DNA of 64,000 nt from Paraburkholderia nodosa (GTDB lineage: Bacteria > Pseudomonadota > Gammaproteobacteria > Burkholderiales > Burkholderiaceae): the NCBI RefSeq assembly GCF_001718195.1, contig NZ_MCNV01000027.1, forward strand, positions 1 to 64,000, given 5' to 3'. A program made the translations under genes and the position numbers. Numbering within the stretch: position 1 is the stretch's first letter; each line of letters starts with the position of its first letter. The notes beneath the pieces were generated by a model, which was not told where the DNA came from, searched no databases, and saw only the letters and a list, made by a program, of their open reading frames with translations. Of the stretch, positions 1 through 8,022 are shown in pieces.

Positions 1-298
1 GGGTTCGATCACGCCGCACACGCACTTCACGGCTGAAGTGTACGTGCTGAGCAAGGACGAAGGCGGCCGTCACACGCCGTTCTTCAACAACTACCGTCCG
101 CAGTTCTACTTCCGTACGACGGACGTGACGGGCTCGATCGAGCTGCCGAAGGACAAGGAAATGGTCATGCCGGGCGACAACGTGTCGATCACGGTGAAGC
201 TGATCGCTCCGATCGCGATGGAAGAAGGTCTGCGCTTCGCAATCCGCGAAGGTGGCCGTACCGTCGGCGCCGGCGTGGTTGCAAAGATCATCGAGTAA
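1..298 (+). CDS. tuf: Elongation factor Tu, C-terminal part (5' truncated by window edge)
   Basis: The reading frame is open from base 2 and ends in TAA at 296-298. The last roughly 98 residues match the C-terminal beta-barrel domain of EF-Tu, including [25 protein letters not shown] and the terminal [14 protein letters not shown]-Tu is the cytosolic GTPase that delivers aminoacyl-tRNA to the ribosome. The GTPase domain lies outside the window. Its position just before rpsJ is the usual end of the str operon (rpsL-rpsG-fusA-tuf) in Burkholderiaceae. Confidence 0.97.
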
Positions 299-342
299 AT
301 CGGGTAGAATACCCGGCTTGCTGTAGAAGTTGATGTACCCAG

Positions 343-377
343 GGACCACCTCGCGGCGCCTTGCCGCGGGGTGGTCC
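343..377 (+). promoter_or_regulatory. Long hairpin in the tuf-rpsJ spacer
   Basis: GGACCACC at 343-350 pairs with GGTGGTCC at 370-377, and inside it CGCGGC at 352-357 pairs with GCCGCG at 363-368, giving about 14 base pairs. A smaller hairpin, CGGGTA-GAA-TACCCG, sits at 301-315. The tail after 377 is only mildly T-rich, so this is not a clear intrinsic terminator. It may be a processing or attenuation structure in the S10 leader; the E. coli S10 leader is controlled by L4, but no homology to that structure is claimed. Confidence 0.5.
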
Positions 378-435
378 TGCGCTCTTTATATCGTCTGGCG
401 GCGCAAGTCCGCCTCGCTCTTTTCAAGGAATCATC

Positions 436-747
436 ATGCAGAACCAAAAAATCCGTATCCGCCTGAAGGCTTTCGACTACCGCCTGATCGACCAGTCGGC
501 TGCTGAAATCGTCGACACGGCGAAGCGTACGGGTGCAATCGTTCGTGGCCCGGTGCCGCTGCCCACGCGCATCCAGCGTTTCGACATCCTGCGCTCGCCG
601 CACGTCAACAAGACGTCGCGCGATCAGCTCGAAATCCGCACGCACCTGCGCCTGATGGACATCGTCGACCCGACGGACAAGACCGTTGACGCGCTGATGA
701 AGCTGGACCTCCCGGCTGGCGTGGACGTCGAAATCAAGCTGCAGTAA
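436..747 (+). CDS. rpsJ: 30S ribosomal protein S10
   Basis: This 103-residue protein starts MQNQKIRIRLKAFDYRLID, a canonical S10 N-terminus, and has the usual family length. S10 binds the 3' head domain of 16S rRNA and also acts as NusE in antitermination. An in-frame start at 361 would add unrelated residues; ATG 436 is preferred because AAGGA lies at 425-429, six bases upstream. It is the first gene of the S10 cluster and is separated from rplC by an unusually long 200-base gap with its own promoter-like sequence. Confidence 0.98.
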   Translation: MQNQKIRIRLKAFDYRLIDQSAAEIVDTAKRTGAIVRGPVPLPTRIQRFDILRSPHVNKTSRDQLEIRTHLRLMDIVDPTDKTVDALMKLDLPAGVDVEIKLQ

Positions 748-755
748 GAGCCTCC

Positions 756-783
756 AGCGCCGCCAGAATCTTCGGGTGGCGCT
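756..783 (+). terminator. Hairpin after rpsJ, weak terminator-like
   Basis: AGCGCCGCC at 756-764 pairs with GGTGGCGCT at 775-783 with one G-T pair, followed by a loose AAGTCTTTG tail. It could partly terminate or process the rpsJ transcript ahead of the rplC promoter candidate. No solid T-tract is present. Confidence 0.35.
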
Positions 784-797
784 AAGTCTTTGATTGC

Positions 798-826
798 TTG
801 CGGAAAACGAAAAAGGACGTTATACT
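798..826 (+). promoter_or_regulatory. Candidate sigma-70 promoter for rplC and downstream S10 genes
   Basis: TTGCGG at 798-803 and TATACT at 821-826 are separated by exactly 17 bases. The spacer is A-rich. The predicted start near 833 would give a leader of about 115 bases, which contains a CCCGAC/GTCGGG hairpin (915-934) abutting the rplC ribosome binding site. Confidence 0.55.
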
Positions 827-947
827 TGACGTCTTTTCGCGCGTTTGCGCAAAAAATCGGTGTGTCCCCTTCGAGCCTTTACCTCGAAAACATGCCGGTA
901 CTTTGTAAATTAGCCCCGACCAATCGCAGTCGGGAATGGAGAAAACG

Positions 948-1607
948 ATGAGCCTTGGACTCGTAGGTCGCAAGGTTGGCATGACCCGTATCTTCACGGC
1001 CGAAGGGGATTCGATTCCCGTGACCGTGCTGGACGTGTCCGACAACCGCGTGACGCAGATCAAGACTGTTGAAACCGACGGCTACACGGCCGTGCAGGTT
1101 GCTTTCGGTACTCGCCGCGCATCGCGCGTGACGAAGCCGCTCGCAGGTCATCTCGCCAAAGCTGGCGTTCAAGCCGGTGAAATCCTCAAGGAATTCCAGA
1201 TCGACGCCGCTAAGGCCGCCGAACTGTCCGCTGGCGCCGTGATCGGTGTGGAACTCTTCGAAGAAGGCCAGAAGATCGACGTGCAAGGCACCTCGATCGG
1301 TAAGGGCTACGCCGGTACCATCAAGCGTTACAACTTCGCTTCGGGTCGTGCTTCGCACGGTAACTCGCGCTCGCACAATGTGCCGGGCTCGATCGGTATG
1401 GCGCAGGATCCGGGTCGCGTGTTCCCGGGTAAGCGCATGACCGGTCACATGGGTGACGAAACCGTGACGGTGCAAAACCTCGAAATCGCCCGTATCGACG
1501 CAGAGCGCAAGCTGCTGCTGGTCAAGGGTGCCGTGCCGGGTGCAAAGGGCGGCAAGGTTTTCGTGACGCCCGCCGTCAAGGCGCGCGCCAAGAAAGGAGC
1601 GCAATAA
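948..1607 (+). CDS. rplC: 50S ribosomal protein L3
   Basis: This 219-residue protein opens MSLGLVGRKVGMTRIF, the standard bacterial L3 N-terminus, and contains the family segment SHGNSRSHNVPGSIG in its long loop reaching the peptidyl transferase centre. L3 is an early 23S rRNA assembly protein. An in-frame ATG at 936 overlaps the GGAG ribosome binding site (938-941), so ATG 948 is chosen. Its stop overlaps the rplD start by one base (TAATG), indicating translational coupling. Confidence 0.97.
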   Translation: MSLGLVGRKVGMTRIFTAEGDSIPVTVLDVSDNRVTQIKTVETDGYTAVQVAFGTRRASRVTKPLAGHLAKAGVQAGEILKEFQIDAAKAAELSAGAVIGVELFEEGQKIDVQGTSIGKGYAGTIKRYNFASGRASHGNSRSHNVPGSIGMAQDPGRVFPGKRMTGHMGDETVTVQNLEIARIDAERKLLLVKGAVPGAKGGKVFVTPAVKARAKKGAQ

Positions 1608-2227
1608 TGGAACTGAAGCTCCTGAACGCTAATGGTCAGGAAGGCGCAGCTGTTAACGCGTCGGACGTCGTGTTCGGCCGTGACTACAACGAAGCGCTGA
1701 TCCACCAGATCGTTATCGCCTACCAGGCGAACGCGCGCAGCGGCAACCGCGCGCAGAAGGACCGCGAACAGGTCAAGCACACCACCAAGAAGCCGTGGCG
1801 TCAGAAGGGTACGGGCCGCGCTCGTGCCGGTATGTCGTCGAGCCCGCTGTGGCGTGGCGGTGGTCGCATCTTCCCGAATTCGCCGGAAGAAAACTTCTCG
1901 CACAAGGTCAACAAGAAGATGCATCGCGCAGGTCTCTGCTCGATCTTCTCGCAGCTGGCCCGCGAAGGCCGCATCTCGGTCGTCGAAGAGCTCTCGCTCG
2001 AAGCGCCGAAGACGAAGCTGCTGGCCGAAAAGTTCAAGGCCATGGGTCTCGAATCCGTGCTGGTCATCACCGACACGGTCGACGAGAACCTGTATCTCGC
2101 GTCGCGCAACCTGCCCCACGTGGCAGTCGTTGAGCCGCGTTTTGCCGACCCGCTCTCGCTGATCTACTTCAAGAAGATCCTGATCACGAAGGCAGCGGTC
2201 GCCCAGATCGAGGAGTTGCTGTCATGA
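1607..2227 (+). CDS. rplD: 50S ribosomal protein L4
   Basis: The 206 residues include the L4 segment KPWRQKGTGRARAG and the loop GGRIFPNSPEENFS that lines the nascent peptide exit tunnel. In E. coli L4 also represses its own operon through the S10 leader; whether that holds here is unknown. AAGGAG lies at 1594-1599, the start shares one base with the rplC stop, and the 3' end overlaps rplW by four bases. Confidence 0.97.
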   Translation: MELKLLNANGQEGAAVNASDVVFGRDYNEALIHQIVIAYQANARSGNRAQKDREQVKHTTKKPWRQKGTGRARAGMSSSPLWRGGGRIFPNSPEENFSHKVNKKMHRAGLCSIFSQLAREGRISVVEELSLEAPKTKLLAEKFKAMGLESVLVITDTVDENLYLASRNLPHVAVVEPRFADPLSLIYFKKILITKAAVAQIEELLS

Positions 2228-2538
2228 GCGAGATTCGCAAGAACGATCATCGTTTGATGCAGGTCCTGCTCGCACCGGTGATCTCCGAAAAGGCGACGCT
2301 GGTTGCGGAGAAGAACGAACAAGTCGTCTTCGAAGTCGCGCCGGACGCGAACAAGCAGGAAGTCAAGGCTGCTGTCGAGCTGCTGTTCAAGGTGGAAGTC
2401 GAGTCCGTCAACGTGCTGGTCCAGAAGGGCAAAGCCAAGCGCTTTGGCCGCTTCAACGGCAAGCGCAAGGACGTGAAGAAGGCGTATGTCTGCCTGAAGC
2501 CCGGCCAGGAAATCAACTTTGAAGCGGAGGCCAAGTAA
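2224..2538 (+). CDS. rplW: 50S ribosomal protein L23
   Basis: The 104-residue protein has the L23 hallmarks VISEKATLVAEKNEQVVFEV and KRFGRFNGKRKDVKKAYV. L23 surrounds the tunnel exit and docks trigger factor and the signal recognition particle. It begins in an ATGA overlap with rplD, so the two are probably translated in a coupled manner. Length and order match other Burkholderiaceae. Confidence 0.97.
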   Translation: MSEIRKNDHRLMQVLLAPVISEKATLVAEKNEQVVFEVAPDANKQEVKAAVELLFKVEVESVNVLVQKGKAKRFGRFNGKRKDVKKAYVCLKPGQEINFEAEAK

Positions 2539-2540
2539 TC

Positions 2541-3368
2541 ATGGCAATCGTGAAAGTTAAGCCGACCTCGCCGGGTCGCCGCGCGATGGTCAAGATCGTC
2601 AACAAGGACCTCCATAAGGGCGCGCCGTTCGCGGCACTGCTCGAAAAGAAGTCCTCGACGGCTGGCCGTAACAACAACGGTCGCATCACGACGCGTCACC
2701 AGGGTGGCGGTCACAAGCAGCACTACCGTGTGATCGATTTCCGTCGTACGAAGGATGGCATCCCCGCGAAGGTGGAGCGTCTCGAGTATGACCCGAACCG
2801 TAGCGCGAACATTGCGCTGGTTCTTTACGCAGACGGCGAGCGCCGCTACATCATCGCGCCGAAGGGCGTGACGGTTGGCACGCAGCTGATGTCGGGTTCG
2901 GAAGCGCCGATCCGTGCAGGCAACACGCTGCCGATCCGCAACATTCCGGTCGGTACGACGATCCACTGCATCGAAATGCTGCCGGGCAAGGGCGCGCAAA
3001 TGGCGCGTTCGGCTGGCACGTCGGCAATGCTGCTGGCACGTGAAGGCGTCTACGCGCAGGTTCGTCTGCGTTCGGGCGAAATCCGTCGCGTGCACGTTGA
3101 ATGCCGCGCAACGATCGGTGAAGTCGGCAACGAAGAGCACAGCCTCCGTCAAATCGGTAAGGCTGGCGCGAACCGCTGGCGCGGTATCCGCCCGACGGTC
3201 CGTGGCGTTGCAATGAACCCGGTCGACCACCCGCACGGTGGTGGCGAAGGCAAGACTGCGGCTGGTCGCGACCCGGTGAGCCCGTGGGGCACGCCGACGA
3301 AGGGCTATCGCACCCGCAGCAACAAGCGCACGACGAGCATGATCGTCCAGCGCCGTCACAAGCGTTAA
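2541..3368 (+). CDS. rplB: 50S ribosomal protein L2
   Basis: The 275-residue protein contains the L2 fold with RNNNGRITTRHQGGGHKQHY near the N-terminus and the conserved NPVDHPHGGGEGK signature near the C-terminus. That histidine loop reaches towards the peptidyl transferase centre and subunit bridge. It starts two bases after the rplW stop, with a GGAGG-type site inside the end of rplW. Confidence 0.98.
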   Translation: MAIVKVKPTSPGRRAMVKIVNKDLHKGAPFAALLEKKSSTAGRNNNGRITTRHQGGGHKQHYRVIDFRRTKDGIPAKVERLEYDPNRSANIALVLYADGERRYIIAPKGVTVGTQLMSGSEAPIRAGNTLPIRNIPVGTTIHCIEMLPGKGAQMARSAGTSAMLLAREGVYAQVRLRSGEIRRVHVECRATIGEVGNEEHSLRQIGKAGANRWRGIRPTVRGVAMNPVDHPHGGGEGKTAAGRDPVSPWGTPTKGYRTRSNKRTTSMIVQRRHKR

Positions 3369-3378
3369 GGAGTAGGCA

Positions 3379-3654
3379 ATGGCACGTTCTATTAAGAAAG
3401 GTCCGTTCTGCGACGCCCATTTGCTGAAGAAGGTTGAGGCGGCTGCAGCTACGCGCGACAAGAAACCGATCAAGACCTGGTCGCGTCGTTCGACGATCCT
3501 GCCGGACTTCATCGGTCTGACGATTGCCGTGCACAACGGCCGTCAACACGTTCCGGTGTATGTCACGGAAAACATGGTCGGCCACAAGCTTGGCGAGTTC
3601 GCATTGACCCGTACGTTCAAGGGTCACGCGGCCGACAAGAAGGCCAAGAAATAA
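3379..3654 (+). CDS. rpsS: 30S ribosomal protein S19
   Basis: The 91 residues begin MARSIKKGPFCDAHLLKKV and contain RRSTILPDFIGLTIAVHNG and VGHKLGEFALTRTFKGH, the defining S19 blocks. S19 sits in the 30S head with S13 and contacts the A-site tRNA region. The start follows AAGGAG nine bases upstream. The length is standard. Confidence 0.98.
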   Translation: MARSIKKGPFCDAHLLKKVEAAAATRDKKPIKTWSRRSTILPDFIGLTIAVHNGRQHVPVYVTENMVGHKLGEFALTRTFKGHAADKKAKK

Positions 3655-3666
3655 GGGGCAATCAAG

Positions 3667-3996
3667 ATGGAAGTGAAGGCAATTCATCGCGGTGCCCGCA
3701 TCTCGGCGCAGAAGACGCGCCTTGTGGCTGACCAGATCCGCGGTCTGCCGGTCGACAAGGCACTGAACGTTCTGACGTTCTCGCCGAAGAAAGCGGCTGG
3801 CATCGTGAAAAAGGTTGTGCTCTCGGCGATCGCAAACGCGGAACACAACGAAGGTGCTGACATCGACGAGCTCAAGATCAAGAGCATTTACGTCGACAAG
3901 GCAGCTTCGCTGAAGCGTTTCACCGCGCGCGCCAAGGGCCGCGGCAACCGCATCGAGAAGCAATCCTGTCACATCACTGTGACGGTCGGGAATTAA
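3667..3996 (+). CDS. rplV: 50S ribosomal protein L22
   Basis: The 109-residue product has the L22 core [19 protein letters not shown] and ends with the conserved beta-hairpin region [16 protein letters not shown]. That hairpin lines the exit tunnel next to L4 and is a known site of macrolide resistance changes; nothing unusual is visible here. It lies 12 bases after rpsS in the same transcript. Confidence 0.97.
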
Positions 3997-4007
3997 GGAG
4001 CCATACG

Positions 4008-4799
4008 ATGGGACAGAAAATTCATCCGACTGGCTTCCGTTTGGCCGTCAGCCGCAATTGGGCTTCGCGTTGGTACGCGAACAACAACAATTTCGCGGCG
4101 ATGTTGAAGGAAGACATCGGTGTTCGTGAATACCTGAAGAAGAAGCTGAAGAACGCTTCGGTGGGCCGTGTTGTGATCGAGCGTCCGGCAAAGAACGCTC
4201 GTATCACGATTTACAGCTCGCGTCCGGGTGTGGTGATCGGCAAGAAGGGCGAGGACATCGAACTCCTCAAGGCCGAACTCCAGAAGCGCATGGGCGTTCC
4301 GGTTCACGTGAACATCGAAGAAATCCGCAAGCCGGAAACCGATGCTCAACTGATCGCCGATTCGATCACGCAGCAGCTCGAGCGCCGCATCATGTTCCGT
4401 CGCGCAATGAAGCGCGCGATGCAGAACGCGATGCGTCTGGGTGCCCAGGGCATCAAGATCATGAGCGCCGGCCGTCTGAACGGTATCGAAATCGCACGTA
4501 CCGAGTGGTACCGCGAAGGTCGAGTGCCGCTTCACACGCTGCGTGCTGACATCGACTACGCAACCTCGGAAGCGAAGACGACGTACGGCATCATCGGCGT
4601 GAAGGTTTGGGTCTACAAGGGCGACACGCTCGGCCGCAACGACGCACCGGTGGTGGAAGAAGTCGCCGAAGAAAAGCGTCCGCGCCGCAACGCGCGTCCG
4701 GGCGATCGTCGTCCGCGCCGTGATGGCGAAGGCGCACCGGGTGCCCGTCGTGGCGCACCGCGCCGTGGCGCCGGCGGTGACGGCAAGAGTGGAGAATAA
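4008..4799 (+). CDS. rpsC: 30S ribosomal protein S3
   Basis: The 263-residue protein begins MGQKIHPTGFRLAVSRNW and carries the KH RNA-binding motif around VVIGKKGEDIE. S3 lines the mRNA entry channel and contributes to helicase activity. The C-terminal 40 residues are an Arg/Gly/Pro-rich basic tail (RRNARPGDRRPRRDGEG region), longer than in E. coli S3 (233 aa) but common in this family of bacteria. Confidence 0.97.
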   Translation: MGQKIHPTGFRLAVSRNWASRWYANNNNFAAMLKEDIGVREYLKKKLKNASVGRVVIERPAKNARITIYSSRPGVVIGKKGEDIELLKAELQKRMGVPVHVNIEEIRKPETDAQLIADSITQQLERRIMFRRAMKRAMQNAMRLGAQGIKIMSAGRLNGIEIARTEWYREGRVPLHTLRADIDYATSEAKTTYGIIGVKVWVYKGDTLGRNDAPVVEEVAEEKRPRRNARPGDRRPRRDGEGAPGARRGAPRRGAGGDGKSGE

Positions 4800-4801
4800 C
4801 G

Positions 4802-5218
4802 ATGCTGCAACCGAAACGCAGGAAGTATCGCAAAGAGCAGAAGGGTCGTAACACCGGCGTCGCAACGCGCGGCAACGCAGTTTCGTTCGGTGAATACGGT
4901 CTGAAGGCTATCGGTCGTGGTCGCCTGACCGCGCGTCAGATTGAAGCAGCGCGTCGTGCAATGACGCGTCACATCAAGCGTGGCGGCCGCATCTGGATCC
5001 GTATCTTCCCGGACAAGCCGATCTCGCAAAAGCCGGCGGAAGTGCGTATGGGTAACGGTAAGGGTAACCCTGAGTACTACGTCGCCGAGATTCAGCCGGG
5101 CAAGATGCTGTATGAAATGGATGGTGTGTCCGAAGAACTGGCCCGTGAAGCCTTCCGTCTGGCTGCAGCCAAGCTGCCGCTGAAGACGGTCTTCATGGTT
5201 CGCCAGCTCGGCGCCTAA
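4802..5218 (+). CDS. rplP: 50S ribosomal protein L16
   Basis: The 138 residues start MLQPKRRKYRKEQKGRN and contain the L16 blocks FGEYGLKAIGRGRLTARQIE and VRMGNGKGNPEYYVAEI. L16 stabilises the central protuberance and A-site tRNA. The start lies two bases after the rpsC stop, so translation is likely coupled. Length is typical (136-140 aa). Confidence 0.98.
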   Translation: MLQPKRRKYRKEQKGRNTGVATRGNAVSFGEYGLKAIGRGRLTARQIEAARRAMTRHIKRGGRIWIRIFPDKPISQKPAEVRMGNGKGNPEYYVAEIQPGKMLYEMDGVSEELAREAFRLAAAKLPLKTVFMVRQLGA

Positions 5219-5228
5219 GGAGTGATCG

Positions 5229-5423
5229 ATGAAGGCATCTGAACTTCTTCAGAAAGACAAGGCCGCGCTCGACAAAGAGCTGTCGGACCTCTTGAAGGCG
5301 CAATTCGGCCTGCGCATGCAACTCGCGACCCAGCAGCTCACCAACACGAGCCAGCTGAAGAAGGTTCGTCGCGACATCGCACGTGTGCGGACCGTCCTGA
5401 CTCAGAAGGCGAACCAGAAATGA
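5229..5423 (+). CDS. rpmC: 50S ribosomal protein L29
   Basis: The 64-residue helical protein has the L29 pattern of an N-terminal MKASELLQKD helix and the C-terminal KKVRRDIARVRTVL helix. L29 binds near the exit tunnel together with L23. AAGGAG lies just upstream (5217-5222). Its stop overlaps the rpsQ start by four bases. Confidence 0.96.
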   Translation: MKASELLQKDKAALDKELSDLLKAQFGLRMQLATQQLTNTSQLKKVRRDIARVRTVLTQKANQK

Positions 5424-5692
5424 ACGAAAGCGTGAAAACCTCGCTTAAGCGGACGCTGGTCGGCAAAGTCGTCAGCAACAAGATGGACAAGACGGTCACC
5501 GTCCTGGTCGAGCGCCGCGTCAAGCACCCGATCTACGGCAAGTACGTTGTGCAGTCGAAGAAGTACCACGCGCACGACGAAGCGAACACGTACAACGAGG
5601 GTGACCTCGTTGAAATCCAGGAGACCCGTCCTCTCTCGAAGACGAAGGCCTGGACCGTGTCGAAGCTGATCGAAGCAGCACGCGTCATCTAA
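5420..5692 (+). CDS. rpsQ: 30S ribosomal protein S17
   Basis: The 90-residue OB-fold protein contains GKVVSNKMDKTVTVLVERRV and the S17 signature GDLVEIQETRPLSKTK. S17 is a primary 16S rRNA binding protein. It starts in an ATGA overlap with rpmC and is the last gene of the S10 unit; a GC-rich hairpin follows directly and the next 346 bases have no gene. Confidence 0.97.
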   Translation: MNESVKTSLKRTLVGKVVSNKMDKTVTVLVERRVKHPIYGKYVVQSKKYHAHDEANTYNEGDLVEIQETRPLSKTKAWTVSKLIEAARVI

Positions 5693-5702
5693 AAGTGACG
5701 CA

Positions 5703-5731
5703 ACACCCCGGGGAGCCATTTCCCGGGGTGT
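5703..5731 (+). terminator. Hairpin ending the S10 unit (no T-tract)
   Basis: ACACCCCGGG at 5703-5712 and CCCGGGGTGT at 5722-5731 form a perfect 10-base-pair stem with a 9-base loop. No run of T follows, so it is a poor intrinsic terminator on its own; it may stabilise the 3' end of the S10 mRNA or act with Rho. Confidence 0.5.
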
Positions 5732-5761
5732 AGAAGTAATTGAAATCGCTGAAGATTTCGC

Positions 5762-5790
5762 TTGCTAGACCAAGATTATCGAGTTATAGT
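5762..5790 (+). promoter_or_regulatory. Promoter candidate of the spc operon, overlapped by a dyad
   Basis: TTGCTA (5762-5767) and TATAGT (5785-5790) are 17 bases apart, a good sigma-70 pair. AGACCAAGA (5767-5775) and TCTTGGTCT (5790-5798) form a perfect 9-base inverted repeat that brackets the -10 element and the predicted start. The rest of the rpsQ-rplN gap (5799-6038) would be an untranslated leader of about 240 bases; a 65-codon frame at 5762-5959 is there but has no family resemblance. Confidence 0.6.
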
Positions 5791-6038
5791 CTTGGTCTTC
5801 CCTACTTATTGGTTTGCTGTTGGCAAAGCAGCAGGCGGATGTAGGTGGGGAAGCAGATTCGGGCGCCAGTCCGGGTTAGCAAGATTCACCGGAATGCGAT
5901 GGCCGGTTTCGTTTGCCGTCGCTGCTGTTCTTACCCAAGCAGCTGAGCGGTCGTTCTAGTGGCGGCGCGGCTGACGGGACCAAGACTGACCGGATGTGCC
6001 ATGGTGGCGCGACCGGATTAAGTTGGGAAAGATAAACC

Positions 6039-6407
6039 ATGATCCAGACCGAAACTCGGCTTGAAGTAGCCGACAACACGGGTGCACGCGAAGTTCTGTG
6101 CATCAAGGTGCTCGGCGGCTCGAAGCGTCGTTATGCCAGCATTGGCGACATCATCAAGGTGAGCGTCAAGGAAGCAACGCCGCGCGGGCGCGTGAAAAAG
6201 GGCGAAATCTACAACGCTGTTGTGGTTCGCACTGCGAAGGGCGTGCGCCGTCAAGACGGCTCGCTGATCAAGTTCGATGGCAACGCCGCCGTGCTTTTGA
6301 ATACCAAGCTTGAGCCGATCGGCACCCGTATCTTCGGGCCGGTTACGCGTGAGCTGCGTAGCGAACGATTCATGAAGATCGTTTCGCTGGCGCCGGAAGT
6401 GCTGTAA
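6039..6407 (+). CDS. rplN: 50S ribosomal protein L14
   Basis: The 122-residue protein starts MIQTETRLEVADNTGAREV and has the L14 block GEIYNAVVVRTAKGVRRQDG. L14 forms intersubunit bridge B8 and is the docking site of the silencing factor RsfS. GGGAAAG lies about ten bases before the ATG. It heads the spc block behind its own promoter candidate. Confidence 0.98.
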   Translation: MIQTETRLEVADNTGAREVLCIKVLGGSKRRYASIGDIIKVSVKEATPRGRVKKGEIYNAVVVRTAKGVRRQDGSLIKFDGNAAVLLNTKLEPIGTRIFGPVTRELRSERFMKIVSLAPEVL

Positions 6408-6416
6408 GGAGCCGCG

Positions 6417-6725
6417 ATGAACAAGATTCGCAAGGGTGACGAAGTTATCGTCGTTACCGGCAAAGACAAGGGCAAGCGCGGCGTCGTGCTGGCCATCGGC
6501 GAAGAGCGCGTCACTGTCGAAGGCATCAACATCGCGAAGAAGCATGTGAAGCCGAACCCCATGAAGGGTACGACGGGTGGCGTGGAAGCCAAGGCAATGC
6601 CGCTGGCTATCTCGAACGTCGCACTGGTCGACGCGAACGGTAAGCCGTCGCGCGTGGGCATCAAGGTCGAAGGGGACAAGAAGGTTCGTTTCCTGAAGAC
6701 GACCGGTGCTGTTCTGAGCGCCTGA
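6417..6725 (+). CDS. rplX: 50S ribosomal protein L24
   Basis: The 102 residues begin MNKIRKGDEVIVVTGKDKGK, the KOW motif of L24, followed by the NPMKGTTGG segment. L24 is one of the two assembly initiators of the 50S subunit. The gene lies nine bases after rplN with an AAGGAG site. Confidence 0.97.
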   Translation: MNKIRKGDEVIVVTGKDKGKRGVVLAIGEERVTVEGINIAKKHVKPNPMKGTTGGVEAKAMPLAISNVALVDANGKPSRVGIKVEGDKKVRFLKTTGAVLSA

Positions 6726-6741
6726 CGCTGCGGAGTAAAAA

Positions 6742-7281
6742 ATGGCACGTTTGCAAGAATTTTATAAAGAGAAGGTCGTTCCTGGCCTGATCGAGAAGTT
6801 CGGTTACAAGTCGGTCATGGAAGTGCCGCGCCTCACCAAGATCACCCTGAACATGGGTGTTGGTGAAGCCGTCGCTGACAAGAAGGTCCTTGAGCACGCC
6901 GTTGGCGACCTCACGAAGATCGCCGGCCAGAAGCCCGTCATCACGAAGTCGCGCAAGGCAATCGCCGGCTTCAAGATTCGCGAAGGCTACCCGATCGGCA
7001 CGATGGTTACGCTGCGTGGCAATGCCATGTACGAATTCCTGGATCGTTTCGTGACGGTTGCGCTGCCCCGCGTGCGCGACTTCCGTGGCGTGTCGGGCAA
7101 GGCATTCGACGGCCGTGGTAACTACAACATCGGTGTGAAAGAGCAGATCATTTTCCCCGAAATCGACTACGACAAGATCGACGCGCTGCGTGGGCTGAAC
7201 ATCAGCATCACGACGACCGCGAAGACCGACGAAGAAGCAAAGGCACTGCTCGCCGGCTTCAAGTTCCCGTTCAGAAACTGA
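6742..7281 (+). CDS. rplE: 50S ribosomal protein L5
   Basis: The 179-residue protein contains the L5 signatures VPRLTKITLNMGVGEAV, GQKPVITKSRKAIAGFKIRE and GNYNIGVKEQIIFPEI. L5 binds 5S rRNA in the central protuberance and contacts P-site tRNA. The length is the family norm. Confidence 0.98.
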   Translation: MARLQEFYKEKVVPGLIEKFGYKSVMEVPRLTKITLNMGVGEAVADKKVLEHAVGDLTKIAGQKPVITKSRKAIAGFKIREGYPIGTMVTLRGNAMYEFLDRFVTVALPRVRDFRGVSGKAFDGRGNYNIGVKEQIIFPEIDYDKIDALRGLNISITTTAKTDEEAKALLAGFKFPFRN

Positions 7282-7288
7282 GGTTACC

Positions 7289-7594
7289 GTGGCTAAACTG
7301 GCACTGATCGAACGTGAAAAGAAGCGCGCTCGTCTGGCAGCGAAATTCGCGCCGAAGCGCGCAGCGCTGAAGGCGATCATCGACGACCAAAGCAAGTCGG
7401 AAGAAGAGCGCTATTCGGCTCGCCTGGAACTGCAACAACTGCCCCGCAACTCGAACCCGACTCGCAAGCGTAACCGCTGCGCACTCACGGGTCGTCCGCG
7501 TGGCACGTTCCGCAAATTCGGTCTCGCACGTAACAAGATTCGTGAAATCGCGTTCCGTGGTGAGATCCCTGGCATCACCAAGGCGAGCTGGTAA
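7289..7594 (+). CDS. rpsN: 30S ribosomal protein S14 (101-residue, zinc-free form)
   Basis: The product starts (GTG)AKLALIEREKKRARLA and ends in RGEIPGITKASW. It is the long S14 without the CxxC zinc ribbon of the short paralogue. S14 is a late-assembling protein of the 30S head. The start codon is GTG at 7289, seven bases after the rplE stop. Confidence 0.96.
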   Translation: MAKLALIEREKKRARLAAKFAPKRAALKAIIDDQSKSEEERYSARLELQQLPRNSNPTRKRNRCALTGRPRGTFRKFGLARNKIREIAFRGEIPGITKASW

Positions 7595-7608
7595 TAGGAG
7601 AAACATAA

Positions 7609-8004
7609 ATGAGCATGAGTGATCCTATCGCCGATATGCTGACTCGCATCCGCAATGCGCAGATGGTCGAGAAGGTTTCGGTTGCTATGCCCTCGTCGAA
7701 AGTGAAGATTGCGATTGCGCAGGTTCTGAAGGACGAAGGTTATATCGACGACTTCGCGGTGAAGACCGAAGGTGCGAAGTCGGAATTGAACATCGCGTTG
7801 AAGTACTACGCTGGCCGTCCCGTTATTGAGCGCATCGAACGCGTCTCGAAGCCGGGTCTGCGCGTGTACCGCGGCCGCAACGAAATCCCCCAGGTCATGA
7901 ACGGCCTTGGTGTGGCGATCGTTTCGACGCCGAAGGGTGTGATGACGGACCGCAAGGCGCGCGCTACTGGCGTCGGCGGCGAAGTTATCTGCTACGTCGC
8001 TTAA
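7609..8004 (+). CDS. rpsH: 30S ribosomal protein S8
   Basis: The 131-residue protein starts MSMSDPIADMLTRIRNAQ and ends with the S8 signature STPKGVMTDRKARATGVGGE. S8 nucleates the 16S central domain; in E. coli it represses the spc operon by binding the rplE leader. Only weak spacing is available here between rplX and rplE (16 bases), so such a site would overlap coding sequence. Confidence 0.97.
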   Translation: MSMSDPIADMLTRIRNAQMVEKVSVAMPSSKVKIAIAQVLKDEGYIDDFAVKTEGAKSELNIALKYYAGRPVIERIERVSKPGLRVYRGRNEIPQVMNGLGVAIVSTPKGVMTDRKARATGVGGEVICYVA

Positions 8005-8022
8005 GGCCTAAGGAGAAGAAAC

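Noticed and set aside
5762..5959. 65-codon frame in the rpsQ-rplN gap
   Set aside because: It starts inside the promoter -35 box, has no ribosome binding site and resembles no protein; the region looks like a leader RNA.
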